From Alphaproteobacteria bacterium (GTDB lineage Bacteria > Pseudomonadota > Alphaproteobacteria > ATCC43930 > CGMCC-115725), in the NCBI GenBank assembly GCA_030040495.1, contig JASHTP010000314.1, positions 1-20,715 on the forward strand: a DNA stretch of 20,715 nucleotides. Direction: 5' to 3'. Shown here one piece after another: positions 20,477-20,715 of the stretch. Every line of letters starts with the position of its first letter. Position 1 is the stretch's first letter. The notes under the pieces are model-generated. The model made no database searches. It saw only the letters and a program-made list of their open reading frames with translations, and was not told the DNA's origin. The position numbers and the translations under genes were made by a program.

Positions 20477-20715
20477 ATGAGGATGCTCGCACGCTCAACC
20501 GCCCCGGATCCCGGCGGGACCGATGCGCCCGACGTGCTGTCCGAGCAGGTCGGGCTGCTCTATGCCGGCACCTTCGCCATCCCGGCCAATTTCGTCAACG
20601 CGGCCATCGTTGCGGCGGCGCTGTGGCGGTCGTACCCGCATGGTTGGCTCTTCGGCTGGCTCGCGCTCGTCGCGGTCGTGGTGCTCGTCCGGCTGGCGCT
20701 GCGCCGGCGCTACCG
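20477..20715 (+). CDS. Membrane signalling protein, N-terminal fragment (partial)
   Basis: The gene starts at ATG 20477 (AAGGGG about 5 nt upstream) or at ATG 20483 two codons later, and runs off the right edge with 79 complete codons. After a 20-residue polar start come two helices: LLYAGTFAIPANFVNAAIVA (27-46) and LFGWLALVAVVVLVRLAL (58-75), then RRRY. This pair of helices with the pattern LLYxxxxxAxxxNxxNAxxxAxxLW and a basic end is seen, from memory, at the N-terminus of membrane histidine kinases and GGDEF/EAL proteins. The effector domain is outside the window, so the exact type is open. Confidence 0.6.
   Translation, partial: MRMLARSTAPDPGGTDAPDVLSEQVGLLYAGTFAIPANFVNAAIVAAALWRSYPHGWLFGWLALVAVVVLVRLALRRRY

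Overview
The window is high-GC, densely packed DNA with a strong third-position GC bias. It looks like an alphaproteobacterial chromosome. Pointers are DivK/CheY-like single receivers beside hybrid kinases, an HBM-like chemoreceptor, a CaiB-type CoA-transferase, a form-II-type molybdenum hydroxylase subunit and a PhzS-like flavin monooxygenase. Hyphomicrobiales or Rhodospirillales fit best, but I cannot fix the genus. I saw no tRNA, rRNA, CRISPR array, transposase or phage gene.

Left part (1-8592). The 3' end of a patatin-like phospholipase gene faces a pair of very small genes on the minus strand (485-664 and 230-457). Then comes a signalling block: a six-TM hybrid histidine kinase (906-2777) overlapping a DivK-like receiver (2770-3138); a heptad-repeat hairpin (3139-3233); a minus-strand operon of an alpha-oxoamine synthase family PLP enzyme (3638-4996) and a receiver (3234-3632); a 475-bp AT-richer control region (4997-5471); a CheY-like receiver (5472-5870) followed by a degenerate GGDEF-EAL protein (5911-7122); and a second six-TM histidine kinase (7144-8592), a collinear paralogue of the first.

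Middle (8658-13886). A GNAT acetyltransferase and a CaiB/BaiF CoA-transferase on the minus strand separate this block from a second degenerate GGDEF-EAL paralogue (10531-11805) and a convergent methyl-accepting chemotaxis protein (11871-13886).

Right part (14277-20715). Mostly metabolism: an orphan molybdopterin-binding hydroxylase subunit (14277-16613) overlapping a small unknown gene (16610-17059), a nitronate monooxygenase on the minus strand (17119-18114), a PaaG-like enoyl-CoA hydratase/isomerase (18243-19040) with a PhzS-like FAD monooxygenase 5 bp downstream (19046-20272), and the start of a membrane signalling protein cut by the window end (20477 onward).

The most interesting hypothesis is that 906-8592, with outliers up to 13886, is a cell-cell signalling module. 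The gene set resembles Vibrio CqsA/CqsS and Legionella LqsA/LqsS/LqsR: a CqsA-superfamily acyl-CoA/amino-acid condensing enzyme co-transcribed with a receiver, flanked by two paralogous six-TM histidine kinases. The two kinases share a 14-bp promoter box at identical spacing to a -10-like hexamer. The synthase has a tandem 11-bp direct repeat in its promoter region, as expected for a response-regulator site. The likely outputs are stand-alone receivers and two catalytically dead GGDEF-EAL proteins. The gene families and DNA elements are read from the sequence; the signalling role is inference.
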